Positions 53,654 through 64,000 of a DNA stretch of 64,000 bases are shown here, in pieces. The stretch covers positions 1 through 64,000 of the forward strand of contig NZ_AULF01000022.1 of NCBI RefSeq assembly GCF_000425145.1, read 5' to 3'. Both the position numbers and the translations under genes were made by a program. The stretch is from Pedobacter glucosidilyticus DSM 23534. GTDB taxonomy: Bacteria > Bacteroidota > Bacteroidia > Sphingobacteriales > Sphingobacteriaceae. Position 1 is the first letter of the stretch. The number at the start of each line of letters is the position of its first letter. The notes under the pieces are model-generated. The model was not told the origin of the DNA, did no database searches, and saw only the letters and a list, made by a program, of their open reading frames with translations.

Positions 53654-54844
53654 ATGTTAAGCCAAAAGCAATTATTCTTACTTAATACAGCGCAAACTTC
53701 TGATTTTCCTCGCTTATTAGAAATAGAAAAAGCAGAAGGAATTTACCTTTATGACACCCAAGGAAAAGCGCATATAGACCTTGTTTCTGGTTTTGCTGTT
53801 AGCAATTTAGGGCATCGCCACCCAAAAGTAATTGATGCTATCAAAAACCAGCTAGATAAATACATGCACTTAACTGTTTATGGCGAGTTTGTACAAACAC
53901 CACAAGTTAAATTTGCTAGCCAACTAGCTGCTGTTTTACCTAAGCCGTTATCATCAGTTTACTTTACAAATTCTGGAGCAGAGGCTACTGAAGGTGCCTT
54001 AAAACTAGCTAAAAGATTTACTAACCGAACAGAAATTATTGCATTTAAAAATTCTTACCATGGCAGTACACACGGCGCTTTAAGCGTTATGGGGAATGAA
54101 TATTACAAACAAGCTTATCGCCCATTATTACCAGATATACGTTTTATAGAACTTAATCAAAAACAACAAATCAATCAAATCACTACAAAAACAGCAGCCG
54201 TTATATTAGAAACCATACAAGGTGAAGCTGGAATTAGAGTTCCAGATAAAGAGTATATCCAAGCTTTAAGAGCCAAATGTAATGAAACCGGAACCTTACT
54301 TATTCTTGATGAAATACAAACAGGTTTTGGTAGAACAGGAAAACTTTTTGCGTTTGAGCATTTTAATATTAACCCTGATATTTTGCTATTAGCTAAGGGA
54401 ATGGGTGGTGGTATGCCTATTGGAGCTTTTATTGCTTCAAAAGAAGTTATGGATAGCATCAAAGCTAACCCCATTCTTGGGCATATTACAACTTTTGGGG
54501 GGCATCCAGTAAGTTGTGCCGCTGGTTTAGCAAGTTTAGAAACTATTTTGAACGAAGGTTATATTCATCATGTAAAAGAAAAAGAAAATCTATTTAGACA
54601 ACTCTTAAAACATCCTAAAATAAAAGAAATCAGAGGATTGGGTTTTATGCTAGCTATCCAACTTCATAGCTTTAAACAAGTAGAACAAGTGAGTTCAAAA
54701 TGTATTGAAAAAGGTATTATCATAGATTGGTTTTTACATTGTGATACCGCAATGAGGATTGCTCCACCTTTAATTATCACTAATGAACAAATTAAAACAG
54801 CATGTGAAATTATTCTACAAGTTATAGATGAAGTAGAAGAATAA
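53654..54844 (+). CDS. Class III aminotransferase (acetylornithine/ornithine-type)
   Basis: A 396-residue PLP enzyme. PLP-site segments are visible: FTNSGAEATEGALKLAKRF, the LDEIQTGFGRTGK metal and cofactor segment, and the Schiff-base lysine in LLAKGMGGGMPIG. The exact donor (acetylornithine, ornithine, 4-aminobutyrate) cannot be fixed. The ATG at 53654 is used instead of the TTG two codons earlier. No arginine-pathway gene is adjacent. Confidence 0.9.
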   Translation: MLSQKQLFLLNTAQTSDFPRLLEIEKAEGIYLYDTQGKAHIDLVSGFAVSNLGHRHPKVIDAIKNQLDKYMHLTVYGEFVQTPQVKFASQLAAVLPKPLSSVYFTNSGAEATEGALKLAKRFTNRTEIIAFKNSYHGSTHGALSVMGNEYYKQAYRPLLPDIRFIELNQKQQINQITTKTAAVILETIQGEAGIRVPDKEYIQALRAKCNETGTLLILDEIQTGFGRTGKLFAFEHFNINPDILLLAKGMGGGMPIGAFIASKEVMDSIKANPILGHITTFGGHPVSCAAGLASLETILNEGYIHHVKEKENLFRQLLKHPKIKEIRGLGFMLAIQLHSFKQVEQVSSKCIEKGIIIDWFLHCDTAMRIAPPLIITNEQIKTACEIILQVIDEVEE

Positions 54845-54894
54845 AGCAGTAAGCTTAAATTTTTGGAAGCATTTTTGCGGCTATTCATCCATAT

Positions 54895-55725
54895 ATGGAA
54901 TACCTTTTAGATGCAAAAGAGTTCTTTATTGCCCGAGGGGCAGATATTGTTCTCACCTTGATTAAAGCTTTACTACTTTTAATTATTGGCTGGCAAGTTG
55001 TTAAATTTTTATCCAGAACGTTTAAAAACATCATCATAAAAAAAGGCGTTGAGCCCTCTTTGCAAGTATTTTTAAGTAGCCTGATTCATAACGCTCTAAT
55101 CATTTTACTCATTTTAACGGTACTTTCTACTTTAGGTGTAGAAATGACATCTTTTATAGCCATACTTGGTGCCGCAGGCTTAGCGATAGGTTTAGCCTTA
55201 CAAGGTAGTTTATCTAATTTTGCTGGTGGTATTTTAATTTTGCTGATTAAACCTTTTAAAGTTACAGATGTGATTGAAGCACAAGGTGTTATTGGCTCCG
55301 TATCAGAAATACAAATTTTCCACACGGTATTAAAAACATTTGATAATAAAACAATTATCATCCCAAATGGACCACTTTATAACGATGTGATTATCAATTA
55401 CACAACAGAAGCAAACCGTACTGTAGAGTGGATTTTTGGTATAGGCTATAACGATGATATAGACAAGGTTAAAAGTATTATCAAAGAGGTTATTTTTACT
55501 GATAAAAGAGTCATCAATAAAGACAACCCTTACATTTATGTTGGCGCTTTGGCAGACAATTCTGTAAATCTTAAAGTTAGAGCTGTGGTAGAAAACAATT
55601 TATATTGGGATGTTTACCAAGATAAATTAGAAGAAATTAAGAAAGCATTTGATAAAGAGGGCATTACTATACCGTTTCCACAAAGAGACTTATACTTGCA
55701 TCATGTTAACAAAACCAATGCTTGA
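54895..55725 (+). CDS. Mechanosensitive channel, MscS family (short)
   Basis: A 276-residue channel with three membrane helices; the pore helix GAAGLAIGLALQGSLSNFAGG is the diagnostic MscS sequence. The C-terminal cytosolic vestibule follows, giving a length like E. coli MscS. It opens under hypo-osmotic stress to release solutes. Its stop codon directly abuts the stop of the convergent DUF58 gene with zero bases between, leaving no room for a terminator. Confidence 0.94.
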   Translation: MEYLLDAKEFFIARGADIVLTLIKALLLLIIGWQVVKFLSRTFKNIIIKKGVEPSLQVFLSSLIHNALIILLILTVLSTLGVEMTSFIAILGAAGLAIGLALQGSLSNFAGGILILLIKPFKVTDVIEAQGVIGSVSEIQIFHTVLKTFDNKTIIIPNGPLYNDVIINYTTEANRTVEWIFGIGYNDDIDKVKSIIKEVIFTDKRVINKDNPYIYVGALADNSVNLKVRAVVENNLYWDVYQDKLEEIKKAFDKEGITIPFPQRDLYLHHVNKTNA

Positions 55726-56649
55726 TTATAGCATTTTGTTTCTTTTAAGTAACCAAGCCTGCAGTGTATGAAAATAACCTTGCGTTAGACTTGTATTAAG
55801 ATAATCAATTTTATATTGCCCGCATTTTAGTGCTATTTCTCTCCGGAAATGTTGCATCTTTTGCAGATAAATTTCTGCATAATCTTTAGGGTTAAGCTTA
55901 AATTCTTCACCAGTTTCAATATCAATAAAATGGTGCGGTCTATTATCAAAATCGAAATTAAGCTCATGTTTATCATCTGCAACATTGAAAATTATAACTT
56001 CATGCTTATTATATTTTAGATGTTGTAAAGCAGCAAATATGCGGTCTAAATCCTCATTATGCAGGAAATTTTCGAACAAATCTGAAAATAAAATTATCAT
56101 AGAACGCTTTGGTATTTGATCTGCAACGGCATGTAAATTTTTAACTAACTGCGTTTTTCTTTGTGTAGCTTTTTGTTGCAGGTATTTCTCTAACTCGTGG
56201 TAAATATATTTTTGATGCACTGGAGTAGATTTTGCTGGAGTATGAAGCTCTATATCCTCTGCAAAAACAGTTAATCCAAAAGAATCTCTTTGTCTTTTTA
56301 ATAAGTTGATGATACAAGCAGCAGACATAACCGAAAACTGAAACTTATTTATATCTTGCTGGGGGTAATACATAGAAGATGATGCATCAATTAAAATTTG
56401 ACAACGCAGATTAGTTTCTTCCTCAAACTTCTTTGTAAAATATCTATCTGTTCTGGCAAACAACTTCCAATCGATATTCTTAACAGAATCTCCGGCATTG
56501 TAAAGCCTATGTTCGGCAAATTCTACAGAAAAACCATGAAAAGGGCTTTTATGCAACCCTGTCACAAAACCTTCTACAACTTGGTTAGCTAAAATTTCTA
56601 AGTTACCAAAAGTCAATAAATCTTGCTGTTTAATCTCTTGAATTGCCAT
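55726..56649 (-). CDS. DUF58-domain protein
   Basis: A 307-residue protein of the DUF58 group, with the core NIDWKLFARTDRYFTKKFEEE and a C-terminal von Willebrand A-like fold (CQILIDASSSM with a MIDAS-type DxSxS). DUF58 proteins usually go with a MoxR ATPase and VWA proteins; no such neighbours are present here. No membrane helix is seen. Function unknown. Confidence 0.9.
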   Translation of the reverse strand: MAIQEIKQQDLLTFGNLEILANQVVEGFVTGLHKSPFHGFSVEFAEHRLYNAGDSVKNIDWKLFARTDRYFTKKFEEETNLRCQILIDASSSMYYPQQDINKFQFSVMSAACIINLLKRQRDSFGLTVFAEDIELHTPAKSTPVHQKYIYHELEKYLQQKATQRKTQLVKNLHAVADQIPKRSMIILFSDLFENFLHNEDLDRIFAALQHLKYNKHEVIIFNVADDKHELNFDFDNRPHHFIDIETGEEFKLNPKDYAEIYLQKMQHFRREIALKCGQYKIDYLNTSLTQGYFHTLQAWLLKRNKML

Positions 56650-56736
56650 CTTTAAAACTAGTGCTTTTATCTAAAATAAGCGTTAATTTTCAGGATATAT
56701 TTTAACATCACCTTTCAAAAAAATCACCCTTAAACA

Positions 56737-56836
56737 AGTGGATAATTTTCATTTAAAAAATCACACATAAAAAACTGAAAATCAAATATTTAACATCAAA
56801 AACTAAACTACTTTTTATTTATCCACATTATCAATA
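56737..56836. promoter_or_regulatory. DnaA-box cluster upstream of gyrB (candidate origin or control region)
   Basis: Within a 235-base AT-rich divergent gap there is a perfect DnaA box TTATCCACA (56819-56827), directly followed by TTATCAATA (56828-56836, 7 of 9), and an inverted box AGTGGATAA (56737-56745, 8 of 9 as TTATCCACT). The spacing is loose and only one box is perfect, so it could be an origin, or DnaA control of gyrB, or chance. Confidence 0.45.
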
Positions 56837-56855
56837 AAATTCGGTTAAAAAAGCT

Positions 56856-56863
56856 TATTTTTG
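56856..56863 (+). promoter_or_regulatory. -7 element (TATTTTTG) for gyrB
   Basis: A perfect TAnnTTTG 20 bases upstream of the ATG. No -33 match at the usual spacing. It sits just downstream of the DnaA-box cluster. Confidence 0.5.
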
Positions 56864-56880
56864 ATTTATTACTAATTTAA

Positions 56881-58842
<1,962 letters not shown>

Positions 58843-58865
58843 TTAAAACATATTAACATAAAAAT

Positions 58866-58907
58866 AAAATCCCCAATTGCAGATATAAGCTAATCGGGGA
58901 TTTTTTA
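58866..58907 (+). terminator. Terminator of gyrB
   Basis: AAAATCCCC (58866-58874) pairs with GGGGATTTT (58896-58904), with further partial pairing inside, followed by T-rich DNA. Confidence 0.82.
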
Positions 58908-58926
58908 TAATCACTATTTCCTATAG

Positions 58927-59880
58927 TTAAGCATTTGCCAGTTCTACTTTTTTCTTATTTACAGGTTGAGGAACTTTTACATAATAACCAGTACCATCAT
59001 AAGGGCGCTTACGCGGATGTTCTTTGCATGCTGTAGAACAAGCACCATCTAATTCCCATCCACATTCATCGCATTGAGTAAAGTGCTCATTACATTCTGG
59101 ATTGGCACAGTTAATCATTTTAGGTGTAGTTTTGCCACAATTTCTACAAGTAGAAACCACCACTGGGTTAACCGAGTTTACATCAACTGCTATACGGTTA
59201 TCAAAAACATAACATTTACCTTCAAAATCTTTACCGCCGGCTTCTTTACCATATTTAATAATACCTCCATGTAATTGGTAAACATCTTTAAAACCTTCAT
59301 GTAGCAATAAAGCAGAAGCCTTCTCGCATTTGATACCGCCAGTACAATAAGTTAGTATTTTTTTGTCTTTATATTGTGCCAGTTCATTTATCATGGCAGG
59401 GAAATCTCTAAAATTATCAATATCTAAAGTGATAGCATTTTTAAACTTACCTAAGTTATGTTCATAATTAGAACGAACATCTAGAATAACCACATCATCA
59501 CGGTCTTTCATTTCCATGAATTCTTTTGGTTCTAAATGCTTTCCTGTTTTCTTAGTAGGATCTATAACGTTAGGGTCTTTTAATCCAGAATGTACAATTT
59601 CCGACTTATAACGGCAATGCATCTTCATGAAAGAAGGCTCGTCAACATCGTCAATCTTAAATTCTGTAGCATTAAAACGACCATCAGCATAAACATAATC
59701 CATATAAGCTTTACATTGCTCACGTGTGCCCGATACTGTTCCGTTTAATCCTTCATCCGCAATGATAATTCTGCCGGTTAAGCCTAAATCTTTACAAAAT
59801 TTTAGATGATCTGCTGCGTACTGCTCCGCATCCTGGATGTGGCTATAACAGTAATAAAGAAGTGTTTGGTATGCTTTCAT
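58927..59880 (-). CDS. trhO: tRNA uridine hydroxylase TrhO (rhodanese fold)
   Basis: A 317-residue protein of the YceA/TrhO family: N-terminal acylphosphatase-like part, central rhodanese with the catalytic Cys in LTYCTGGIKCEKA, and a C-terminal Cys-rich part (CRNCGK, CANPECNEHF, CDECGWELDGACSTACK) that probably binds zinc. TrhO makes 5-hydroxyuridine at tRNA position 34 with oxygen. The gene stands alone on the reverse strand. Confidence 0.93.
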   Translation of the reverse strand: MKAYQTLLYYCYSHIQDAEQYAADHLKFCKDLGLTGRIIIADEGLNGTVSGTREQCKAYMDYVYADGRFNATEFKIDDVDEPSFMKMHCRYKSEIVHSGLKDPNVIDPTKKTGKHLEPKEFMEMKDRDDVVILDVRSNYEHNLGKFKNAITLDIDNFRDFPAMINELAQYKDKKILTYCTGGIKCEKASALLLHEGFKDVYQLHGGIIKYGKEAGGKDFEGKCYVFDNRIAVDVNSVNPVVVSTCRNCGKTTPKMINCANPECNEHFTQCDECGWELDGACSTACKEHPRKRPYDGTGYYVKVPQPVNKKKVELANA

Positions 59881-59919
59881 GATTCATTGATACTGCTGTA
59901 AACAGTGTTAAATGAGCTG

Positions 59920-59927
59920 CAAATGTA
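59920..59927 (-). promoter_or_regulatory. -7 element (TACATTTG) for trhO
   Basis: A perfect TAnnTTTG on the reverse strand, 39 bases upstream of the start codon. No -33 at the ideal distance. Confidence 0.5.
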
Positions 59928-59985
59928 TGTTTTTTAGGGAGATTATAAAAATGATATACAACACAAATAATAGCTATTTAAATAA

Positions 59986-62166
59986 TTAAAAAGAATAAGC
60001 CAGTTTAAATCCTTGATTTAATCGCCCGTTTTCGCCGAAAGAGATAGCATAATCTGCTCTTACAGTTAATCGGCTTAAGCCGATATAAAATTCATAATAA
60101 CTACCTCTATCTGGGCTTCCTAAATAAGCTGCACCGGCCAGTTCTTGAAGTTTTAATTTGCGTAATAATGGCAATCTTCCAATGAATTTTGAGTTGAAAT
60201 TATGCTCGTAGTGGGCCTCAATAAATTGTTTATCAGTGCTATAAGCATAAAAATCAAGAAAGTGGAAACTTTTTAAGTTACTATTAAATACCAAGGCATT
60301 GTTACCCAAAAAGTGCTTCCAATCTGGATAATAATTGATTCTATTATTTAAAAATTTCCCTGTTGAAAAAGAAAATGATGAGAAACCCCATAAACCTAAA
60401 TCTAAGCGTTCTTGCTGTATCTCCAATTCAACAAAATCATAATCAGTTTCAGAACCTAATATATTTGGAATACCCTTGCGGTAAGAAAGAATTAGCCTTG
60501 GGTTTTTGGGTATCTGATAAATTTTGATGCCCTCTTTAGTAATGTATTGATGATTAAAATTATAAATTAAGGAGCCCGAAAGCCTAAAAGTTGTATGATC
60601 AGGAAATAGTTTACCGCCAATTATAGGGTCAAAAGGGTTATTTGAGGTAAAGTTTCTTGTTTTAATATCTCTTAACGAATAATCATAATTATTAGAAACA
60701 GATATATTTTTAGAGAGCTCAACACCTCCAGAGAAATAAAGACCATTTGTAATTTCTCTTCCAGATGATACACTTACATATTCTTTACGATACAATTTCA
60801 AGAAATTTTGCTCAAATAATAAAGTATTTAAAGAGTTATTTAAGGTGCTTAAAGTACCATTAGGATTCAAATCTCGATATGTACTTCCTAAACTTAAGTT
60901 TACAGCAGCCCTGTTCTTAGGGTCATAAAGCCACGAAAAAGACAAGTCAGAATTAAGCTCATTATTTTTAAAGCCGTATCTAATCTCAGGTCTTATTTGC
61001 CACGAACTACCATTATAGGCATATTTAATAAACTCAACACCGTATTTTATACCAGGTCCTTCTACTGTATTATAAAATAAAGAAGGTGCAACAGCATCCA
61101 TATAAAAAGTATACCTTCTATAAGAGTTTTGAAACTTAAATCTGCTAAAAAGTAAAGGATATAGTCTTTGTTTTAAAGTAAGTCTATCTAAAGAATCTAG
61201 GTACTTTTTTTCTCCTTGACTATTTTTCAAGCTATCATGTTTAAAACTAGCTTTTTGCTCTAAAGAACTAAGTGGAACAGTTCTTTTATTGATTACATAG
61301 TTGTTAGAGTTGCTATCTTGAGCCTGAATTTTAAGTACCTCTAAAGGAGCAAAAGTTTTGGCAAAAACAGTATTGTGCATATACTTGTAAGTAGCTACAC
61401 AAGTGCCACTAAAATAAAAACCTGCTAAATCGCCTTGATAAGTGATTTTTGTTTCTGTAGGATAGTAAGTACTATCAATTTGTAGTAAGTTTTGTTGTAT
61501 CTTAATTTGGTTAACAAAACTTATTCCTGCATTATTACCAAGTGTTAAAGACAACTTACAAATTTGTTGAGTATTGATATTTATATGGATATAACCATTA
61601 AAGGTAGGTGAAAACTTATTTTTAGGGATAATTTTAATAATATCGATTTTAACACCATTCTTATCTATTTCTGTTCTCTCTAATTCGTATTTATAAAATT
61701 TAAAAGCATTTTTAGCAATAGGAGAAATAAATTTTTTTGGTGTTAAAACTTCTAGTGTAATATAGTCCTTATTAAAATTTAGTTGTAAATCTGCTGCATG
61801 TTTAAACTCCCAGGTTCTATATTTTCCTAAAGTTTTGTACGCTTTAACATCTTCTTTTATCTCTCCTGTTTTAGAAAAATAAAGCTTTGAACTAGCTTCA
61901 TAAAGCGACAAAATTTGCTCTTTATTTGATTCCAATTTCAGCAAAGAAGTTACTTTTTTTCCTAAAAACCTTTTGGGTGCTTTGTTCAATACATGAGAAT
62001 TTTTAAGATAAGCTTCAGCTTCTAGTGTAAGATAGCTATCAACTTTATTTCTTTCTATTACTTTTTTGATAATACTATCAGCCATATTGGTAGCCTTCCA
62101 TCTTGGATTAGAAAATCCACACAGGTTACTCAACACTAATAATAATATCAATGCACTACTCTTCAT
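59986..62166 (-). CDS. DUF5686-family outer-membrane protein, no N-terminal CPD domain
   Basis: A 726-residue exported barrel-like protein. It has a signal peptide (1-19) and then a DUF5686-type body with helical start DSIIKKVIERNKVDSYLTLEAEAY and many amphipathic strands up to the C-terminal FKLAYSF. Most family members carry a carboxypeptidase-regulatory-like domain right after the signal peptide; it is absent here. Function is unknown; related proteins sit in the outer membrane. The ATG at 62166 is used instead of a longer frame 11 codons upstream. Confidence 0.8.
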   Translation of the reverse strand: MKSSALILLLVLSNLCGFSNPRWKATNMADSIIKKVIERNKVDSYLTLEAEAYLKNSHVLNKAPKRFLGKKVTSLLKLESNKEQILSLYEASSKLYFSKTGEIKEDVKAYKTLGKYRTWEFKHAADLQLNFNKDYITLEVLTPKKFISPIAKNAFKFYKYELERTEIDKNGVKIDIIKIIPKNKFSPTFNGYIHININTQQICKLSLTLGNNAGISFVNQIKIQQNLLQIDSTYYPTETKITYQGDLAGFYFSGTCVATYKYMHNTVFAKTFAPLEVLKIQAQDSNSNNYVINKRTVPLSSLEQKASFKHDSLKNSQGEKKYLDSLDRLTLKQRLYPLLFSRFKFQNSYRRYTFYMDAVAPSLFYNTVEGPGIKYGVEFIKYAYNGSSWQIRPEIRYGFKNNELNSDLSFSWLYDPKNRAAVNLSLGSTYRDLNPNGTLSTLNNSLNTLLFEQNFLKLYRKEYVSVSSGREITNGLYFSGGVELSKNISVSNNYDYSLRDIKTRNFTSNNPFDPIIGGKLFPDHTTFRLSGSLIYNFNHQYITKEGIKIYQIPKNPRLILSYRKGIPNILGSETDYDFVELEIQQERLDLGLWGFSSFSFSTGKFLNNRINYYPDWKHFLGNNALVFNSNLKSFHFLDFYAYSTDKQFIEAHYEHNFNSKFIGRLPLLRKLKLQELAGAAYLGSPDRGSYYEFYIGLSRLTVRADYAISFGENGRLNQGFKLAYSF

Positions 62167-62379
62167 ATTTAGCACAGCCAAACAATAATCAATCCGCAAA
62201 AGTGTTTTTATTAAATGGTTTTAAAGCCTTAAAGCTAAGTCTACACCACAGCATTCCTCACTACGCTGTACATGCTTAAATATAGCATAAACGCTCAAAA
62301 AAGAAAAGTCTTACAGTAAAAAACAAAATCATTTTCCTAACAAAAATTTAGTAAAAATATTAGGCCCAATTATTTTTAC

Positions 62380-62387
62380 TAAATTTG
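62380..62387 (+). promoter_or_regulatory. -7 element (TAAATTTG) for the pheS operon
   Basis: A perfect TAnnTTTG six bases before the pheS ATG; again an almost leaderless arrangement. The -33 is unclear. Confidence 0.5.
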
Positions 62388-62393
62388 TAACCT

Positions 62394-63428
62394 ATGCAGT
62401 CTAAAATCAGTCAGTACACTAGTGAAATAGAGGTTTTTGAACCCAAAACAGCAGATGATCTTGAAAATTTCAGAATAAAATTTTTAGGTACAAAAGGTAT
62501 TGTAAAAGACCTTTTTGAAGAGTTTAAAACCGTTTCTACAGAAGAGAAGCGTGTTTTAGGAAAAGTATTAAACCAGTTTAAACAACTTGCAGAGGCCAAG
62601 TTTAATGATTTTAAAGATGCTTTTTCTAAGCAGTCAAGAAAAAGTGATATCCCTAATGATTTAACACTACCTGGCTTTGGTGTAGAAACTGGAGGCAGGC
62701 ATCCGCTTTCTTTGGTAAGAAAAGAGATTGTAGAGATTTTTAAAAGACTAGGTTTTATTGTTGCAGAAGGACCAGAAATTGAAGATGATTGGCATAACTT
62801 CTCGGCACTTAACTTTCCAGAAGAGCATCCGGCCAGAGATATGCAGGATACTTTTTTTATCAAGAAAAATAGCGGACAAGATGATATCGCTTTAAGAACA
62901 CATACTTCATCAGTTCAGGTACGTTTAATGGAAGCTGGCAAACCACCTTTTAGAGCCTTAATGCCAGGTAGAGTTTACAGAAATGAAGCGATATCTGCCA
63001 GAGCGCATTGCTTCTTCCATCAAGTAGAAGGTTTATATGTTGATGAGCATGTATCTTTCGCAGATTTAAAACAAACTTTGTATTACTTCGTTCAAGAACT
63101 TTACGGCGAGGGTACAAAAGTGCGTTTCCGCCCGTCTTATTTTCCTTTTACGGAGCCATCGGCAGAAATGGATATTTCTTGTACCATTTGCAAAGGCGAT
63201 GGTTGCCAAATGTGTAAACAAAGTGGTTGGGTAGAAATTTTAGGATGTGGTATGATTGATCCAAACGTTTTAGAAAACGTCGGTATTGATAGTAAAAAAT
63301 ATTCTGGTTTTGCTTTCGGAATGGGTATCGAACGTATTACCAATTTAAAATATCAAATCAGAGATTTACGTTTATTTTCTGAGAATGATATACGTTTCTT
63401 AAAACAATTCCAATCAGAAATCATTTAA
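62394..63428 (+). CDS. pheS: Phenylalanyl-tRNA synthetase alpha subunit
   Basis: A 344-residue class II synthetase subunit that, with PheT, charges tRNA-Phe. It begins with the N-terminal coiled-coil region (about 1-90), followed by GGRHPLSLVRKEI, the motif 2 region RTHTSSVQVRLME with PGRVYRNEAISARAH, and the motif 3 GFAFGMGIERITNLKYQI. A CTICKGDGCQMCKQ cysteine cluster, common in bacterial PheS, is present. pheT is not adjacent. Its stop overlaps the next ATG by one base. Confidence 0.97.
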   Translation: MQSKISQYTSEIEVFEPKTADDLENFRIKFLGTKGIVKDLFEEFKTVSTEEKRVLGKVLNQFKQLAEAKFNDFKDAFSKQSRKSDIPNDLTLPGFGVETGGRHPLSLVRKEIVEIFKRLGFIVAEGPEIEDDWHNFSALNFPEEHPARDMQDTFFIKKNSGQDDIALRTHTSSVQVRLMEAGKPPFRALMPGRVYRNEAISARAHCFFHQVEGLYVDEHVSFADLKQTLYYFVQELYGEGTKVRFRPSYFPFTEPSAEMDISCTICKGDGCQMCKQSGWVEILGCGMIDPNVLENVGIDSKKYSGFAFGMGIERITNLKYQIRDLRLFSENDIRFLKQFQSEII

Positions 63429-63847
63429 TGGAGCTTAAAAAATTAACAGCAATCGTAATAGTATTTTTTTTCTTAAATGCTTGTGGCAATAAAGAAAACT
63501 TAATTCCGGATGTGCCTGTTAATTATAACGGGTCTTTAATAGGTGGCGAATTAGAAGGCATCACCAGTCCGGGTAACGTTAGGATAGTTTCTAACACAGC
63601 AGTAGGTGTTGCTGGATTAATTTTATACAATAATGCAGGAAATATAAGAGCCTATGACCGTTGCAGTACCGTTAACCCAGTACAAAAAAATGCAGTTATA
63701 CCTATAGGAGGCAACTTAGCAGAAGATAAAGTGAGTGGTGCATTATTTAATTTACAAGATGGATCGCCTGCCAAAGCACCTGCTACCATACCTTTAAAAA
63801 GATACAGAGTCTCTATAAATGGAAACCTCATATCGATTACAAACTAA
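63428..63847 (+). CDS. Lipoprotein with degenerate Rieske-like fold
   Basis: A 139-residue lipoprotein: signal peptide ending at Cys19 (FLNAC). The body follows the wording of Rieske [2Fe-2S] domains: IRAYDRCSTVNP where AYDRxCxxH usually stands, then GALFNLQDGSPAKAPATIPL and KRYRVSINGNLISI as in the Rieske C-terminal strands. There is only one non-lipid Cys and no His at all, so the iron-sulfur cluster cannot be bound. It is a plausible decayed or repurposed Rieske fold at the membrane. It lies between pheS and a TetR gene, all with overlapping codons. Confidence 0.6.
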   Translation: MELKKLTAIVIVFFFLNACGNKENLIPDVPVNYNGSLIGGELEGITSPGNVRIVSNTAVGVAGLILYNNAGNIRAYDRCSTVNPVQKNAVIPIGGNLAEDKVSGALFNLQDGSPAKAPATIPLKRYRVSINGNLISITN

Positions 63848-64000
63848 TGGAAATAGATAAAATCAAAGAAAGCATAAAGAAAGCCGCTCAAGATTTATTT
63901 CGCAAATACGGGTATCATAAAACTAGTGTTAACGAGATAGCCAAGAAAGCTAAAATTGCAAAAGCTACTATTTACAAATATTTCGAGAGCAAGGAACTTG
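63847..64000 (+). CDS. TetR-family transcriptional regulator, N-terminus (cut by window end)
   Basis: The last 154 bases encode an open frame starting ATG (63847), overlapping the lipoprotein stop as TAATG. The 51 visible codons read as a TetR DNA-binding domain: a helix (IKKAAQDLFRKYGYHKTSVN), then the helix-turn-helix EIAKKAKIAKATIYKYFESK. The ligand-binding part lies outside the window. Translational coupling to the lipoprotein suggests a local regulator of the operon. Confidence 0.88.
   Translation, partial: MEIDKIKESIKKAAQDLFRKYGYHKTSVNEIAKKAKIAKATIYKYFESKEL

Overview
The window reads as a stretch of an AT-rich Bacteroidota chromosome, most likely Sphingobacteriaceae (Pedobacter-like). 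The evidence is the 5' end of a Sphingobacteria-type 16S rRNA gene, many perfect Bacteroidota -7 promoter elements (TAnnTTTG), type IX secretion (T9SS) components and cargo (PorT, a PorP/SprF-like protein, a PorE-like OmpA protein, type A and type B sorting domains), a DUF6089 and a DUF5686 protein, and a menaquinone-type quinone pathway. Nothing looks like a prophage, integrative element, complete IS or CRISPR array; this is mainly core chromosome with a few accessory islands.

Layout. 0-0.6 kb: start of a leftward rRNA operon with its leader and two tandem promoters. 0.6-11 kb: a CoA-binding protein and FAD oxidoreductase pair, a LemA-TPM-TPM membrane module, a NUDIX hydrolase, dnaA, a 5'-nucleotidase split into two genes, a B12-type acyl-CoA mutase large subunit and an IscA-like protein. 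11-20.5 kb: an ammonium transporter and the membrane half of complex I (nuoHIJKLMN). 20.5-32 kb: a long leftward run of envelope genes (murI, two Skp/OmpH proteins, bamA, uppS, DUF6089, nadK, a CBS protein, a hydrolase, yqeY, an SDR) ending in porT-menG. 32-36 kb: a rightward engB-ubiA-like-pepF operon. 36-45 kb: bcp/M23 peptidase/FAH hydrolase, a very small T9SS cargo, kup, an unlisted 48-residue membrane peptide, an APC permease, a Dabb protein and a Fic protein.

45-50 kb is a tight four-gene leftward operon: a secreted protein with phage-tail-like modules, a T9SS type B cargo, a PorP/SprF-like barrel and a PorE-like OmpA/TPR/PD40 protein. It looks like a dedicated surface-display unit. 50-55.7 kb: split transketolase, an ECF sigma/anti-sigma/Spy-like envelope-stress triplet, a class III aminotransferase and an MscS channel. 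55.7-64 kb: a DUF58 protein, gyrB behind a region with DnaA boxes, trhO, a DUF5686 barrel, and a pheS-lipoprotein-TetR operon cut by the window end; the lipoprotein looks like a Rieske fold that has lost its cluster ligands.

Most genes from 0.6 to 32 kb run leftward with the rRNA operon, and many genes beyond 32 kb run rightward. This is what one would expect if the replication origin lay inside or near the window; the gyrB upstream region is the best sequence candidate. Start codons were moved downstream where the longest frame began at TTG or GTG or overlapped a promoter.
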